Positions 34,702 through 42,330 of a stretch of 64,000 nt of DNA are shown here, piece after piece (positions within the stretch are counted from its first letter, which is position 1; each line of letters begins with the position of its first letter). This DNA comes from Ferrimonas balearica (GTDB lineage Bacteria > Pseudomonadota > Gammaproteobacteria > Enterobacterales > Shewanellaceae): assembly GCF_019802085.1 (NCBI RefSeq), contig NZ_JAHVHV010000006.1, positions 124,001 through 188,000 of the forward strand. Reading direction: 5' to 3'. The notes beneath the pieces are model-generated. The model was not told the DNA's origin and did no database searches. It worked only from the letters and a program-made list of their open reading frames with translations. The position numbers and the translations under genes are program-made.

Positions 34702-36234
34702 ATGGACAAACCCGTTATCGCCGCCAAGCGGCCCGCCAAGGTCACGCTGCAAAAGGGCAAGGAGTACTGGTTCTGCCGCTGCGGCCGGTCCGCCAAGCAG
34801 CCCTTCTGCGACGGCTCCCACAAGGGCACCACCTTCACCCCCCAGCCTTTCACCCCGGACAAGGATGGCGACGCCTTCCTGTGCCAGTGCAAGCAAAGCG
34901 GCAACCAGCCCTACTGCGATGGCAGCCACCAGAGGATCAGCGACGACCAGGTGGGGGAAGCGACCGCCCCAAAGGCTCAGGGGGATAAAGCCCCCACCGC
35001 CGAACCCACCCCCGAAGAGCCCGACGTCGCCTGGATCCACCGCCTGGCCCGGGAGGGGCTGGAGGGGGTTGGCCCCCATGGGCCCATGGCCGCCATGGGC
35101 GTGCCCCGAACCCGCCTGCCCCAGTGGGACGCCATCCAGCTGATGGTGGCTCAACTGGCCCGCCAGCCGCTGCTGGAATCGGCGTCGGTGGACACCACTC
35201 TGGTGGTGGGTCCGCGGGCACGACGGCCCCTGACCCTGGCCACCCCGCTGCTGATCTCGGACATGAGCTTCGGCGCCCTCTCCCGGGAAGCCAAGATCGC
35301 CCTGGCCCAGGGGGCGGAGGGGGCCGGCACCGGGATCTGCTCCGGCGAGGGGGGGATGCTGGACGCCGAGCAGGCCGAGTGCCAGCGCTACTTCTACGAG
35401 CTGGCACCGGCGCGTTTCGGCTTCGATGAGGCCAAGCTCAGGCGGGTTCAGGCGTTTCACTTCAAGGCCGGTCAGGCGGCCAAGACCGGCATCGGCGGCC
35501 ACCTGCCCGGCAACAAGGTGACCGAGGAGATCGCCACGGTGCGGGGCCTGCCGCCGGGGCAATCGGCGGTCTCTCCGGCCCGCTTCGAGGACTTGAGCTC
35601 CCCGGCGGACTTTCGCCGCTGTGCCGACCGGGTGCGGGAGGTGACCGGCGGGATCCCCATCGGCTTCAAGCTCTCCGCCAACCACGTGGAGCGGGACATC
35701 CAGTTCGCCCTGGACGCCAGCGCCGATTACCTGATCCTGGACGGTCGGGGCGGTGGCACCGGGGCGGCGCCGCTGCTGTTTCGCGACCACATCAGCGTCG
35801 CCACCATCCCGGCCCTGGCCCGGGCCCGCCGCTACCTGGACGCCCAGGGGGCCCATGAGGTCACCCTGATCATCACCGGCGGCCTGCGCACCCCCACGGA
35901 CTGCGTCAAGGCCCTGGCCCTGGGGGCCGACGGCATCGCCCTGGCCAACGCCGCCATCCAGGCGCTGGGCTGTGTCGGCGCGCGGATGTGCAACACCAAC
36001 CAGTGCCCGGCGGGGATCGCCACCCAGGATCCCGCCCTGCGCCAGCGCCTGGACCGCATCGAGGGCCCCAAACGGGTCACCCGCTACCTGGACAGCGCCA
36101 CGGAGCTGATGGCGGTGCTGGCCCGGGCCTGCGGCCATGCCCACCTGGCGGATTTCAATCTGGAGGACATCGCCACCGCCGACCGGGATCTAGTGGCCCT
36201 GGCGGGGATCCCCTACGTCGGCCTCGCCCCCTGA
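34702..36234 (+). CDS. CDGSH iron-sulfur and FMN glutamate synthase domain fusion
   Basis: The 510-residue protein joins two CDGSH iron-sulfur motifs, CRCGRSAKQPFCDGSH (C25, C27, C36, H40) and CQCKQSGNQPYCDGSH (C61, C63, C72, H76), to a glutamate synthase alpha-type FMN domain (from about 140). That domain has ISDMSFGALSREAK, AAKTGIGGHLPGNKV and GGGTGAAP. A 3Fe-4S type cysteine pattern is in LGCVGARMCNTNQCPAGIATQ. The chosen ATG follows AGGAG. It lacks the amidotransferase domain, so it may use another nitrogen source, or the FMN domain may have another role. The fusion suggests direct electron feed. Confidence 0.9.
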   Translation: MDKPVIAAKRPAKVTLQKGKEYWFCRCGRSAKQPFCDGSHKGTTFTPQPFTPDKDGDAFLCQCKQSGNQPYCDGSHQRISDDQVGEATAPKAQGDKAPTAEPTPEEPDVAWIHRLAREGLEGVGPHGPMAAMGVPRTRLPQWDAIQLMVAQLARQPLLESASVDTTLVVGPRARRPLTLATPLLISDMSFGALSREAKIALAQGAEGAGTGICSGEGGMLDAEQAECQRYFYELAPARFGFDEAKLRRVQAFHFKAGQAAKTGIGGHLPGNKVTEEIATVRGLPPGQSAVSPARFEDLSSPADFRRCADRVREVTGGIPIGFKLSANHVERDIQFALDASADYLILDGRGGGTGAAPLLFRDHISVATIPALARARRYLDAQGAHEVTLIITGGLRTPTDCVKALALGADGIALANAAIQALGCVGARMCNTNQCPAGIATQDPALRQRLDRIEGPKRVTRYLDSATELMAVLARACGHAHLADFNLEDIATADRDLVALAGIPYVGLAP

Positions 36235-36300
36235 CTCGCGGATCCGCACATTTTGGCCATACTTGGTTTCCTACGGCATTTCAGTCTGATGGAGGCGATG

Positions 36301-36549
36301 ATGAGGGGCGTTTTGGGGCTGTTGGGCGGAATGATGCTGATCGGATGCAGCGGCACCGAACCCAGGGAAGCGGAGTTGATTGGCACCGACCGGGGCCAGA
36401 GCCAGGAGGAGTGTCTGGTGCTGCAACAGCAGTGCCGGGTGGACGCCTACAGCGAGTGGGAGCGGGCCGACGGCAGCTGGGGCTGTGCCTGCACCGAGCC
36501 GATGGACCCCAACCGTCAGGCCTTCAGCTCATTGCCGGATCATCGCTGA
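36301..36549 (+). CDS. Small lipoprotein
   Basis: The 82-residue precursor has the signal MRGVLGLLGGMMLIGC, with a lipobox LIGC at residue 16. The mature part has several cysteines (EECLVLQQQCRV, WGCACTEP). I chose the second of two adjacent ATGs, five bases after GGAGG. It is not assigned to a family. A GC-rich hairpin follows at 36552-36570. Confidence 0.7.
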   Translation: MRGVLGLLGGMMLIGCSGTEPREAELIGTDRGQSQEECLVLQQQCRVDAYSEWERADGSWGCACTEPMDPNRQAFSSLPDHR

Positions 36550-36551
36550 GC

Positions 36552-36570
36552 GGGGCGGCGATGCCGCCCC
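36552..36570. terminator. GC-rich hairpin between convergent genes
   Basis: GGGGCGGC-GAT-GCCGCCCC lies between the small lipoprotein and the porin gene. There is no T-run, so termination is only likely. Confidence 0.45.
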
Positions 36571-36582
36571 ACCCAAGGGGGC

Positions 36583-37275
36583 TTAGAACTGCATCACCAG
36601 GTGAATGCCACCCCAGGTCTGTTCCTCTTCGATCCCCTCGTCGCGCACCACCTGGCGGTGGGCTTCGGTGTGCTCGATCACGCCGACGATCCCCAGGTTT
36701 TCACTGAACTGGTAGGCCAGCTCGGCCCCCACCGCCATGTGGTTCTGACCGTCGTGGTCCGGGTTGGCGTAGCCGTAATCCAGGCCGGCGATCACATAGG
36801 GGGTCAGCGCCAGGCGCTCGGTCAGGCCAAACTCCCGCTGGATCCCGATCTCCACGAAGCTGCCTTCCGCCTCGGTGCTGTAGACGTAGTCCACGAAGGG
36901 CTCAAACCAGCTCAGGCCACCGTAGGCGACGCCGGCGCTGATCTCGTTATCGGACTCGTCATCCTCGAAAAACTCCAGCCGGGTGTAGCCGACGTAGAAG
37001 CCGAAGTCCGCCAGCTCAAAACCGTACTCGATGCCCAGGTTGAGCTCGTCGTAGTCCACATCGGAGTCCGCCGCGTAACCGTAGGCGGCGCTGAAGGTCA
37101 GCCCGTTGTCCAGGGCCGCGGCACCGCCGGCCCAGTAGATCCCCCCCTGGTCCAGGTTGTCCCGGCCCTCGGAGATGTATTTGCTGTCGTAGCCCAGATC
37201 GAATTCCCACTCGACGGCTTGGGCCCCCAGGGTCATGGTGCCCAGTACCAGGGCCAGAAGAGAACGCTTCATCAT
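36583..37275 (-). CDS. TorF-type putative outer-membrane porin
   Basis: The 230-residue protein has a signal peptide (cut after GAQA, residue 20) and a beta-rich mature chain starting VEWEFDLGYDSKYISEGRDNLDQGG, typical of the TorF/Gcw_chp barrel family. It is acidic and ends in the outer-membrane aromatic signature LVMQF. It probably forms a small barrel; the cargo is unknown. The start is one of two adjacent ATGs. It is divergent from the sigma factor gene across a 278-base region. Confidence 0.82.
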   Translation of the reverse strand: MMKRSLLALVLGTMTLGAQAVEWEFDLGYDSKYISEGRDNLDQGGIYWAGGAAALDNGLTFSAAYGYAADSDVDYDELNLGIEYGFELADFGFYVGYTRLEFFEDDESDNEISAGVAYGGLSWFEPFVDYVYSTEAEGSFVEIGIQREFGLTERLALTPYVIAGLDYGYANPDHDGQNHMAVGAELAYQFSENLGIVGVIEHTEAHRQVVRDEGIEEEQTWGGIHLVMQF

Positions 37276-37484
37276 ACTTCGCTCGCGATTCGAGTTAACA
37301 AGGTTGAGTTGTTATTGCGAATCAATTGTATTTGCGTTGCCACTTACCAAGTTGTGACCGGGATCAATCCGCCACCGTTTTGTGTTGTTGCCGTTGCGCT
37401 TTTGTGAAGCCGGATCGCCCTGGCAGCATTGCAGAGTAAAATGATTGCTGAGTCGGGCCCCAAAGCGCGAATCCGGCTCACGGC

Positions 37485-37522
37485 AAAAAATCTGCGTCTT
37501 TTGCCGGGCGCCGCCGTCTGAC
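37485..37522 (+). promoter_or_regulatory. Predicted SigZ-dependent promoter of sigZ
   Basis: AAAAAATCTGCGTC (37485-37498), then 16 bases, then CGTCTGAC (37515-37522). The same two blocks with the same spacing occur upstream of the transferase gene at 38108. CGTC-containing -10 boxes are common for ECF sigma factors. The sigma start lies about 30 bases downstream, consistent with a promoter. That SigZ itself reads it is inferred. Confidence 0.72.
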
Positions 37523-37553
37523 CCTACTGGCCCACCATCCGCAGGAGAATTCT

Positions 37554-38096
37554 GTGCAAACCCATTGGCAGCAACACCGGGCGCAGCTGCGTCAGTACAT
37601 CAGCAAGCGGGTGGACGACTCGGCCACCGTCGACGACCTGCTGCAGGAGGTCTACCTCAAGGCCCACACCCAGCTGCACCAGTTGCGGGCCCAGGGCAGC
37701 CTCACCGCCTGGCTCTACCGCATTGCCCACAACACCATCATGGACCATCACCGCCAGCAGCGACGCTGGCAGGCTCTGCCGGAGGCCGACGAGTTGGCGG
37801 CACCGGAGCCGGATCAGGCGGGGCTTGCCCACCAGGAGCTGGCCCAGTGCCTGGTGCCGCTGATCGACGAACTGCCGGAGCGCTACCGGGTGCCGCTCAA
37901 GCTGGCGGAGCTGGAGGGGATGGGCCAGCAGGCCATCGCCGATCGCCTCGACCTCTCCCTGTCCGGGGCCAAGAGCCGGGTGCAGCGCGCCCGCCAGCAG
38001 CTGCGCCAGAAACTCACCGCCTGCTGCGACATCGAGGTGGGCCGCGGCGGCGTGCTGGATTTTCAGCCCAAGGGCGACCGCTGCGGCAAGTGTTGA
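37554..38096 (+). CDS. sigZ: ECF sigma factor, SigZ-like
   Basis: The 180-residue sigma-70 family factor has region 2 (VDDLLQEVYLKAHTQL with the -10 contact helix) and region 4 (LKLAELEGMGQQAIADRLDLSLSGAKSRVQRARQQL). Its C-terminal extension (about 153-180) carries C157, C158, C177 and C180, ending CGKC. This tail resembles the SigZ group, and the cysteines may sense thiol or metal stress. No anti-sigma gene is adjacent. The start is a GTG with AGGAGA upstream. It probably drives itself and the cysteine-rich transferase gene. Confidence 0.86.
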   Translation: MQTHWQQHRAQLRQYISKRVDDSATVDDLLQEVYLKAHTQLHQLRAQGSLTAWLYRIAHNTIMDHHRQQRRWQALPEADELAAPEPDQAGLAHQELAQCLVPLIDELPERYRVPLKLAELEGMGQQAIADRLDLSLSGAKSRVQRARQQLRQKLTACCDIEVGRGGVLDFQPKGDRCGKC

Positions 38097-38107
38097 GCCC
38101 GCACACG

Positions 38108-38145
38108 AAAAAATCTGCGTCCCTTTGATGCCCACCGCGTCTTAC
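38108..38145 (+). promoter_or_regulatory. Predicted SigZ-dependent promoter of the transferase gene
   Basis: AAAAAATCTGCGTC (38108-38121), 16 bases, then CGTCTTAC (38138-38145). The block composition and 16-base spacing are the same as upstream of sigZ. The transferase start is about 55 bases downstream. Confidence 0.72.
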
Positions 38146-38200
38146 TCCCCGAATCGACATTAATCGCGGGCCCCGACGGCCCCTTCGAGGAGTTTTCCCC

Positions 38201-38998
38201 ATGTTGAAAGTGATCAGCTTTACCATCTGCCCCTTCGTCCAGCGGGTTACCGCCCTGCTGGAAGCCAAGGGGATCCCCTACCAGGTGGAGTACATCAGCC
38301 TGAGCGACAAACCCCAGTGGTTTCTCGACCTCTCCCCCAATGGCCAGGTGCCCCTGCTGGTGACCGAGCAGGGCGACACCCTGTTCGAGTCCGACGCCAT
38401 CGTCGAATACCTGGAGGAGGCCTACCCCGCCCTGCAACCGGCGTTGAGTCCGGTGCAGAAGGCCCAGAACCGCGCCTGGAGCTACCTGGGCAGCAAGCAG
38501 TACCTGGTGCAGTGCGGTGCCCAAAGCAGCAAGGACGCCGACACCCTTAAGACCCGCAGCGAGAAACTGGCCACGGCCTTCGCCAAGGTGGAAAAGGTGC
38601 TGGGTGAGCACCGCTTCTTCAACAGCGACAGCCTCTCCATGGTGGACATCGCCTGGCTGCCGCTGCTGCATCGGGCCCAGATCATCAAGGACGCCACCGG
38701 CTACGACTTCTTGCACGGTTTCCCCAAGGTGCAGGCCTGGCAGGCGGCGGTGATGGCCACCGGGCTGGCCCAGAAGAGCGTCGCCGAGGCCTTTGACCAG
38801 CGCTTTGCCGACTACTACCTGTCCGAGCAGACCCTGCTGGGCCGTTGCCAACGCACCTGCGCCCCCTGCGACTGCCACGCCCAGAACCTGGAGGCCGACT
38901 GCTGTGCCGAGGCCGAGATCCGCCGCTGCACGCCAATGCCCGCCACCAGCGGGTGCTGCGACAGCAGCGGCTGCGGTGACGACAGCCGCTGCGGCTGA
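38201..38998 (+). CDS. Glutathione S-transferase with cysteine-rich tail
   Basis: The 265-residue protein starts with a thioredoxin-like glutathione S-transferase domain: a CPFVQR active-site cysteine (C10) as in omega or dehydroascorbate-type enzymes, NGQVPLL and LFESDAIVEYLEE. The helical domain follows. From residue 216 the tail has eleven cysteines in 49 residues (216, 220, 223, 225, 234, 235, 243, 252, 253, 258, 264), like a metallothionein or iron-sulfur element. A cysteine active site suggests glutathionyl-transfer or reductase chemistry rather than conjugation. It is probably under SigZ control. Confidence 0.86.
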   Translation: MLKVISFTICPFVQRVTALLEAKGIPYQVEYISLSDKPQWFLDLSPNGQVPLLVTEQGDTLFESDAIVEYLEEAYPALQPALSPVQKAQNRAWSYLGSKQYLVQCGAQSSKDADTLKTRSEKLATAFAKVEKVLGEHRFFNSDSLSMVDIAWLPLLHRAQIIKDATGYDFLHGFPKVQAWQAAVMATGLAQKSVAEAFDQRFADYYLSEQTLLGRCQRTCAPCDCHAQNLEADCCAEAEIRRCTPMPATSGCCDSSGCGDDSRCG

Positions 38999-39007
38999 GC
39001 GCGTTCT

Positions 39008-39026
39008 GGGGAGGGCTGCCCTCCCC
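39008..39026 (+). terminator. Hairpin after the transferase gene
   Basis: GGGGAGGG-CTG-CCCTCCCC lies just after the stop. There is no T-run, so it is uncertain as a terminator. Confidence 0.45.
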
Positions 39027-39082
39027 GAGTCGACTGGGGTACCATCGGAGCATCCGGCTTTTTAACAAGGAAGGTAAGAAGC

Positions 39083-39508
39083 ATGAGGTGCACTACATCG
39101 GGGCGATGGCGCCCCATCGGCTTGACCCTTGGCCTGGCGCTGGTGCTCAGCGGCTGCCAGGGGGTGCGTGTGAACACCAACCTGGCGCAGGTGGTGCCCA
39201 CGGTGGCCGCCCAGGCCGGCGTCAAGGAGTACGGCCAGTCCCAGCTCAACCGGGAGGAGACGGCCATCCTCGGCGCCCTGAGGGCCGAAGGGTGCCTGGC
39301 CCGAGCGCCCGGGCCCCAGGAGTCCGCCGCCGAGGCGTTTCGCCACACCCGGGGACGGGCGGTCGCCGAGCTTAAGGGCCAGGCGGTGGCTTTGGGAGGC
39401 AACGGCATCGTGCTGCACCGCTGTCAGGACCGCACTTTGGGCGATACCCACTGCCACTACCTCTCCGAGTGCGAGGCCACGGCGCTGTTGGTTCGTCGTA
39501 CGCCCTAA
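39083..39508 (+). CDS. rcsF: RcsF-like lipoprotein
   Basis: The 141-residue protein has a lipoprotein signal (lipobox LSGC at residue 25). The mature C-terminal domain has the pattern GGNGIVLHRCQ, HCHYLSEC and EATAL, with cysteines C71, C114, C124 and C130. The four cysteines match RcsF, which forms two disulfides and senses envelope stress in enterobacteria. The core Rcs phosphorelay is not in this window, so the partner is unknown; YbjQ-like proteins are a more distant alternative. GGAAGG precedes the start. Confidence 0.72.
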   Translation: MRCTTSGRWRPIGLTLGLALVLSGCQGVRVNTNLAQVVPTVAAQAGVKEYGQSQLNREETAILGALRAEGCLARAPGPQESAAEAFRHTRGRAVAELKGQAVALGGNGIVLHRCQDRTLGDTHCHYLSECEATALLVRRTP

Positions 39509-39626
39509 CCGTCCCCACCGATAGGGGCAATCCCTTGTTTGCGGTTGAGCCCGCCCCCAGATCAGGGTACAACTCCGCCAACGCGACTTTGCGCCCCACA
39601 CGGGGCCTTTGAAAGGAAATCCACTC

Positions 39627-40982
39627 ATGGCACAGCAATTTGACTACATCGTACTGGGCGCCGGTTCCGGCGGCATCGCTTCAGCCAACCGGGCCGCCAT
39701 GCGCGGCGCCAAGGTGCTGCTGATCGAGGCCCAGCACCTGGGAGGCACCTGCGTTAACGTCGGTTGCGTGCCGAAAAAGGTGATGTGGTTTGGCGCCCAG
39801 GTGGCCGAAGCGGTGAACCTGTACGGCCCGGACTACGGCTTCGACGTCACCGTCAATAACTTCGACTGGGGCAAGCTGGTGCAGAGCCGGGAAGCCTACA
39901 TCGAGCGGATCCACGGCGGCTACAACCGCGGCCTGGACAGCAACGGCGTCACCCTGGTGAAAGGCTTTGGCCGCTTCGTCGACCGCAACACCGTTGAGGT
40001 CAACGGCGAGCACTACAGCGCGCCCCACATCCTGATCGCCACCGGTGGCCGCCCCACCATCCCGGCCATCCCCGGTGCCGAGCACGGCATCGACTCCAAC
40101 GGTTTCTTCGCCCTGACCGAGCAGCCCAAGCGGGTGGCCGTGATCGGCGCCGGCTACATCGCCGTGGAGCTGGCCGGCGTGCTGCACAGTCTGGGCAGCG
40201 AAACCCACCTGCTGGTGCGCAAGCACGCCCCGCTGCGCAGCTTCGACCCGATGATCGTCGAGACCCTGGTCAAGCTGATGGAGGCGGAGGGCCCGACCCT
40301 GCACACCCACTCCATCCCCAAGGAGGTGGTCAAGGAGGCGGACGGCAGCCTGACCCTGCACCTGGAGAACGGCAACAGCCTGAACGTGGACACCCTGATC
40401 TGGGCCATCGGTCGCGAGCCGGCCACCGACAAGATCAACATCGAAGCGGCGGGCGTCACCGTGAGCGAGCGCGGCTACATCCCGGTGGACGAGTACCAGA
40501 ACACCAACGTCCCGGGGATCTACACCGTTGGCGACATCATGGAGGGCGGCATCGAGCTGACCCCGGTGGCGGTAAAGGCCGGCCGGGCCCTGTCTGAGCG
40601 CCTGTTCGGCGGCCAGCCGGAAGCCAAGATGGATTACTCCCTGGTGCCCACCGTGGTGTTCAGCCACCCGGCCATCGGCACCCTGGGGCTGACCGAACCG
40701 GAAGCCCGCGCCCAGTACGGCGACGACAATGTGAAGGTGTACACCTCCTCCTTCGCCGCCATGTACACCGCCGTGACCGCCCACCGCCAGGCCACCGAGA
40801 TGAAGCTGGTGTGCGTCGGCCCCGAGGAGAAGATCGTCGGCCTGCACGGCATCGGTTTCGGCATGGACGAGATCCTCCAGGGCTTCGCCGTGGCGGTGAA
40901 GATGGGCGCCACCAAGGCGGACTTCGACGCCACCGTGGCCCTGCACCCCACCAGCGCGGAAGAGTTTGTTACCATGAGGTAG
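39627..40982 (+). CDS. gorA: Glutathione reductase
   Basis: The 451-residue flavoenzyme reduces glutathione disulfide with NADPH in the cytoplasm. It shows the FAD loop [20 protein letters not shown], the redox pair in [13 protein letters not shown], the NADPH loop [13 protein letters not shown], the second FAD motif YTVGD and the C-terminal catalytic base HPTSAEEF. The length is standard. The start follows AAGGAA. A terminator is at 41038. It sits near the glutathione S-transferase gene, pointing to a shared thiol function. Confidence 0.97.
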   Translation: MAQQFDYIVLGAGSGGIASANRAAMRGAKVLLIEAQHLGGTCVNVGCVPKKVMWFGAQVAEAVNLYGPDYGFDVTVNNFDWGKLVQSREAYIERIHGGYNRGLDSNGVTLVKGFGRFVDRNTVEVNGEHYSAPHILIATGGRPTIPAIPGAEHGIDSNGFFALTEQPKRVAVIGAGYIAVELAGVLHSLGSETHLLVRKHAPLRSFDPMIVETLVKLMEAEGPTLHTHSIPKEVVKEADGSLTLHLENGNSLNVDTLIWAIGREPATDKINIEAAGVTVSERGYIPVDEYQNTNVPGIYTVGDIMEGGIELTPVAVKAGRALSERLFGGQPEAKMDYSLVPTVVFSHPAIGTLGLTEPEARAQYGDDNVKVYTSSFAAMYTAVTAHRQATEMKLVCVGPEEKIVGLHGIGFGMDEILQGFAVAVKMGATKADFDATVALHPTSAEEFVTMR

Positions 40983-41037
40983 TTGGGTCGAAACCCCATC
41001 AGCACATGGGGTAAGGCTTTGAAAGTTATGCAGCTTA

Positions 41038-41066
41038 GGCTAGAAGGTGACCTTCTAGCCTTTTTT
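41038..41066 (+). terminator. Terminator after gorA
   Basis: GGCTAGAAGG-TGA-CCTTCTAGCC is followed by TTTTTT. Confidence 0.93.
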
Positions 41067-41190
41067 GTGCCCGAGTGAATCACGCCGAGTGCCACCTCAT
41101 TTTCTCAAAGAGTTGGCTTCGCTCGACAACAAACCGGCCAGCTTTACGATGAAATCGGGCCATTTGAGCGGCCCCAAAGGTTGGATATAT

Positions 41191-41463
41191 CTAGTCGGCC
41201 TTAGGCTGACCTTTCTCGGCGTTTCCTCTTTGAAGCGCAAAGAATGGGAAGAAAATCAGAGCAGCGACCATCATGGTTCTTTTGAACAGGTAGGCATAAA
41301 AAGGAAAAGTCTGGCTGATGCTGATTAACTCACCGCTTCTATAAACTTCCCCACTCCACAGAGCTTCAAGTATCCCAAAGAGAAGATTGCATGCGACTAC
41401 TGCACAAATGATGCGAACCATGATCACCGTTCGGCCGCTTAAACCGCGCACTGCGTTAGACAT
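41191..41463 (-). CDS. Small low-GC membrane protein
   Basis: The 90-residue protein has two hydrophobic segments (about 15-31 and 63-78) and a polar tail ending GNAEKGQPKAD. The surrounding DNA (41080-41470) is clearly lower in GC than the rest of the window. The ATG is chosen over an adjacent TTG; AAGGG lies about nine bases upstream. I recognise no family. It could be recently acquired. Confidence 0.6.
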   Translation of the reverse strand: MSNAVRGLSGRTVIMVRIICAVVACNLLFGILEALWSGEVYRSGELISISQTFPFYAYLFKRTMMVAALIFFPFFALQRGNAEKGQPKAD

Positions 41464-41466
41464 CAA

Positions 41467-41847
41467 TTTTAACCCTTGGGAGCGTCCGCTTTATCCTCAA
41501 CCAATTAGGTGGTCGCATCAACCGATCTGAGAGTCACCTCAGTAGCAACGCCTGAAGCTCGGTTAGACGCCCGAGCCGCTTTAGCGACCTTTGGCTCCCG
41601 CCAAGCGCCGTCAGCAAACACTCGGCCCCCCATCGGCTCCTCTAAAAAACCGGCCTCTGGCCGGTTTTTTTGTCGCCCCTTTTGCCCCACCGTTCCCGAC
41701 GCGAAACTCTGGCGCGCCCCATCGGCCGGTTTCGAGACGCCGTTCACAGTTCCACAACATGAGCAACGACTCCCGCCCCACCCCCGCCGGCCTCCGCAGC
41801 ACAAAAACCTTTAAATTCATACGCATAAACACTTGTTAACGGGGTGT
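41467..41847. other. Gene-poor stretch with an orphan terminator
   Basis: No supported protein gene is found. It ends at the FNR box of the next operon. The stretch includes a bidirectional hairpin at 41644, without a gene beside it. A tiny 26-codon frame at 41759 has no ribosome site. Confidence 0.5.
41644..41671. terminator. Strong bidirectional terminator without an adjacent gene
   Basis: AAAAAACCGGCC-TCT-GGCCGGTTTTTT is nearly perfect and could stop transcripts from either side. It may mark the end of a small RNA or of a lost gene. Confidence 0.88.
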
Positions 41848-41861
41848 TTGATCCATATCAA
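41848..41861 (+). promoter_or_regulatory. FNR box of the octaheme cytochrome operon
   Basis: TTGAT-CCAT-ATCAA is a perfect match to the FNR consensus. Centred at 41854.5, it fits a class II promoter with a -10-like TATACA at 41885-41890 and a start near 41896 (-41.5). Anaerobic activation of the cytochrome operon is therefore likely. CRP-type factors can also bind related sites in Shewanella. Confidence 0.88.
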
Positions 41862-41979
41862 CAAAGCCTCATATAGGCCGAGCTTATACAGATTTATCTA
41901 ATTAAGGGGGTTAGCATTTAGTTACAGGGACGTGGCCAAAACGCGTTCCCCATAACCAGAAATGCAACGGGAGACTCCT

Positions 41980-42303
41980 ATGAAAACCCTCACCAAAACC
42001 ACCCTGGCGGTCATGTTGGTGGCTTTTGCCACCGGGGCCCTGGCCGTGGATGGCGGCAACCCCAAGAAGGGGCGCCACCACTACAAGCGTGAATGCAAGG
42101 TGTGCCACAGCGCCGACGGCGCCGGCGGCGAACTGACCCCAATGTCCAAGACCATGAGCCAGTGGGATCGCTTCTTCCAGCGTGACAAGCACAAGAAGCA
42201 GCCCGAGGTGTTCCAGGGCATCGACGAGCAGAAGCTGCTGGACATCAACCAGTTCCTCTTCGACCACGCGGCCGATTCCGACCAGCCCGCCACCTGCGGC
42301 TAG
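41980..42303 (+). CDS. Monoheme c-type cytochrome, periplasmic
   Basis: The 107-residue precursor has a signal peptide (residues 1-22, ending GALA) and one heme-binding CKVCH motif. It continues with a helical chain and a final cysteine at CG. ATG 41980 is chosen because GGGAG lies upstream. In Shewanella a monoheme cytochrome precedes the octaheme cytochrome with the same organisation, so it is probably an electron carrier to or from the octaheme enzyme. It is first in an FNR-controlled operon. Confidence 0.88.
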   Translation: MKTLTKTTLAVMLVAFATGALAVDGGNPKKGRHHYKRECKVCHSADGAGGELTPMSKTMSQWDRFFQRDKHKKQPEVFQGIDEQKLLDINQFLFDHAADSDQPATCG

Positions 42304-42330
42304 GCCCTCACCGGACAAAGGAGTGTAATC

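Noticed and set aside
37276-37440. Fur box between porin and sigma gene
   Set aside because: The AT-rich stretch near 37310-37340 has only loose similarity to the 7-1-7 Fur pattern.
41759-41839. 26-codon frame before the FNR box
   Set aside because: No ribosome site and no resemblance to any known peptide.
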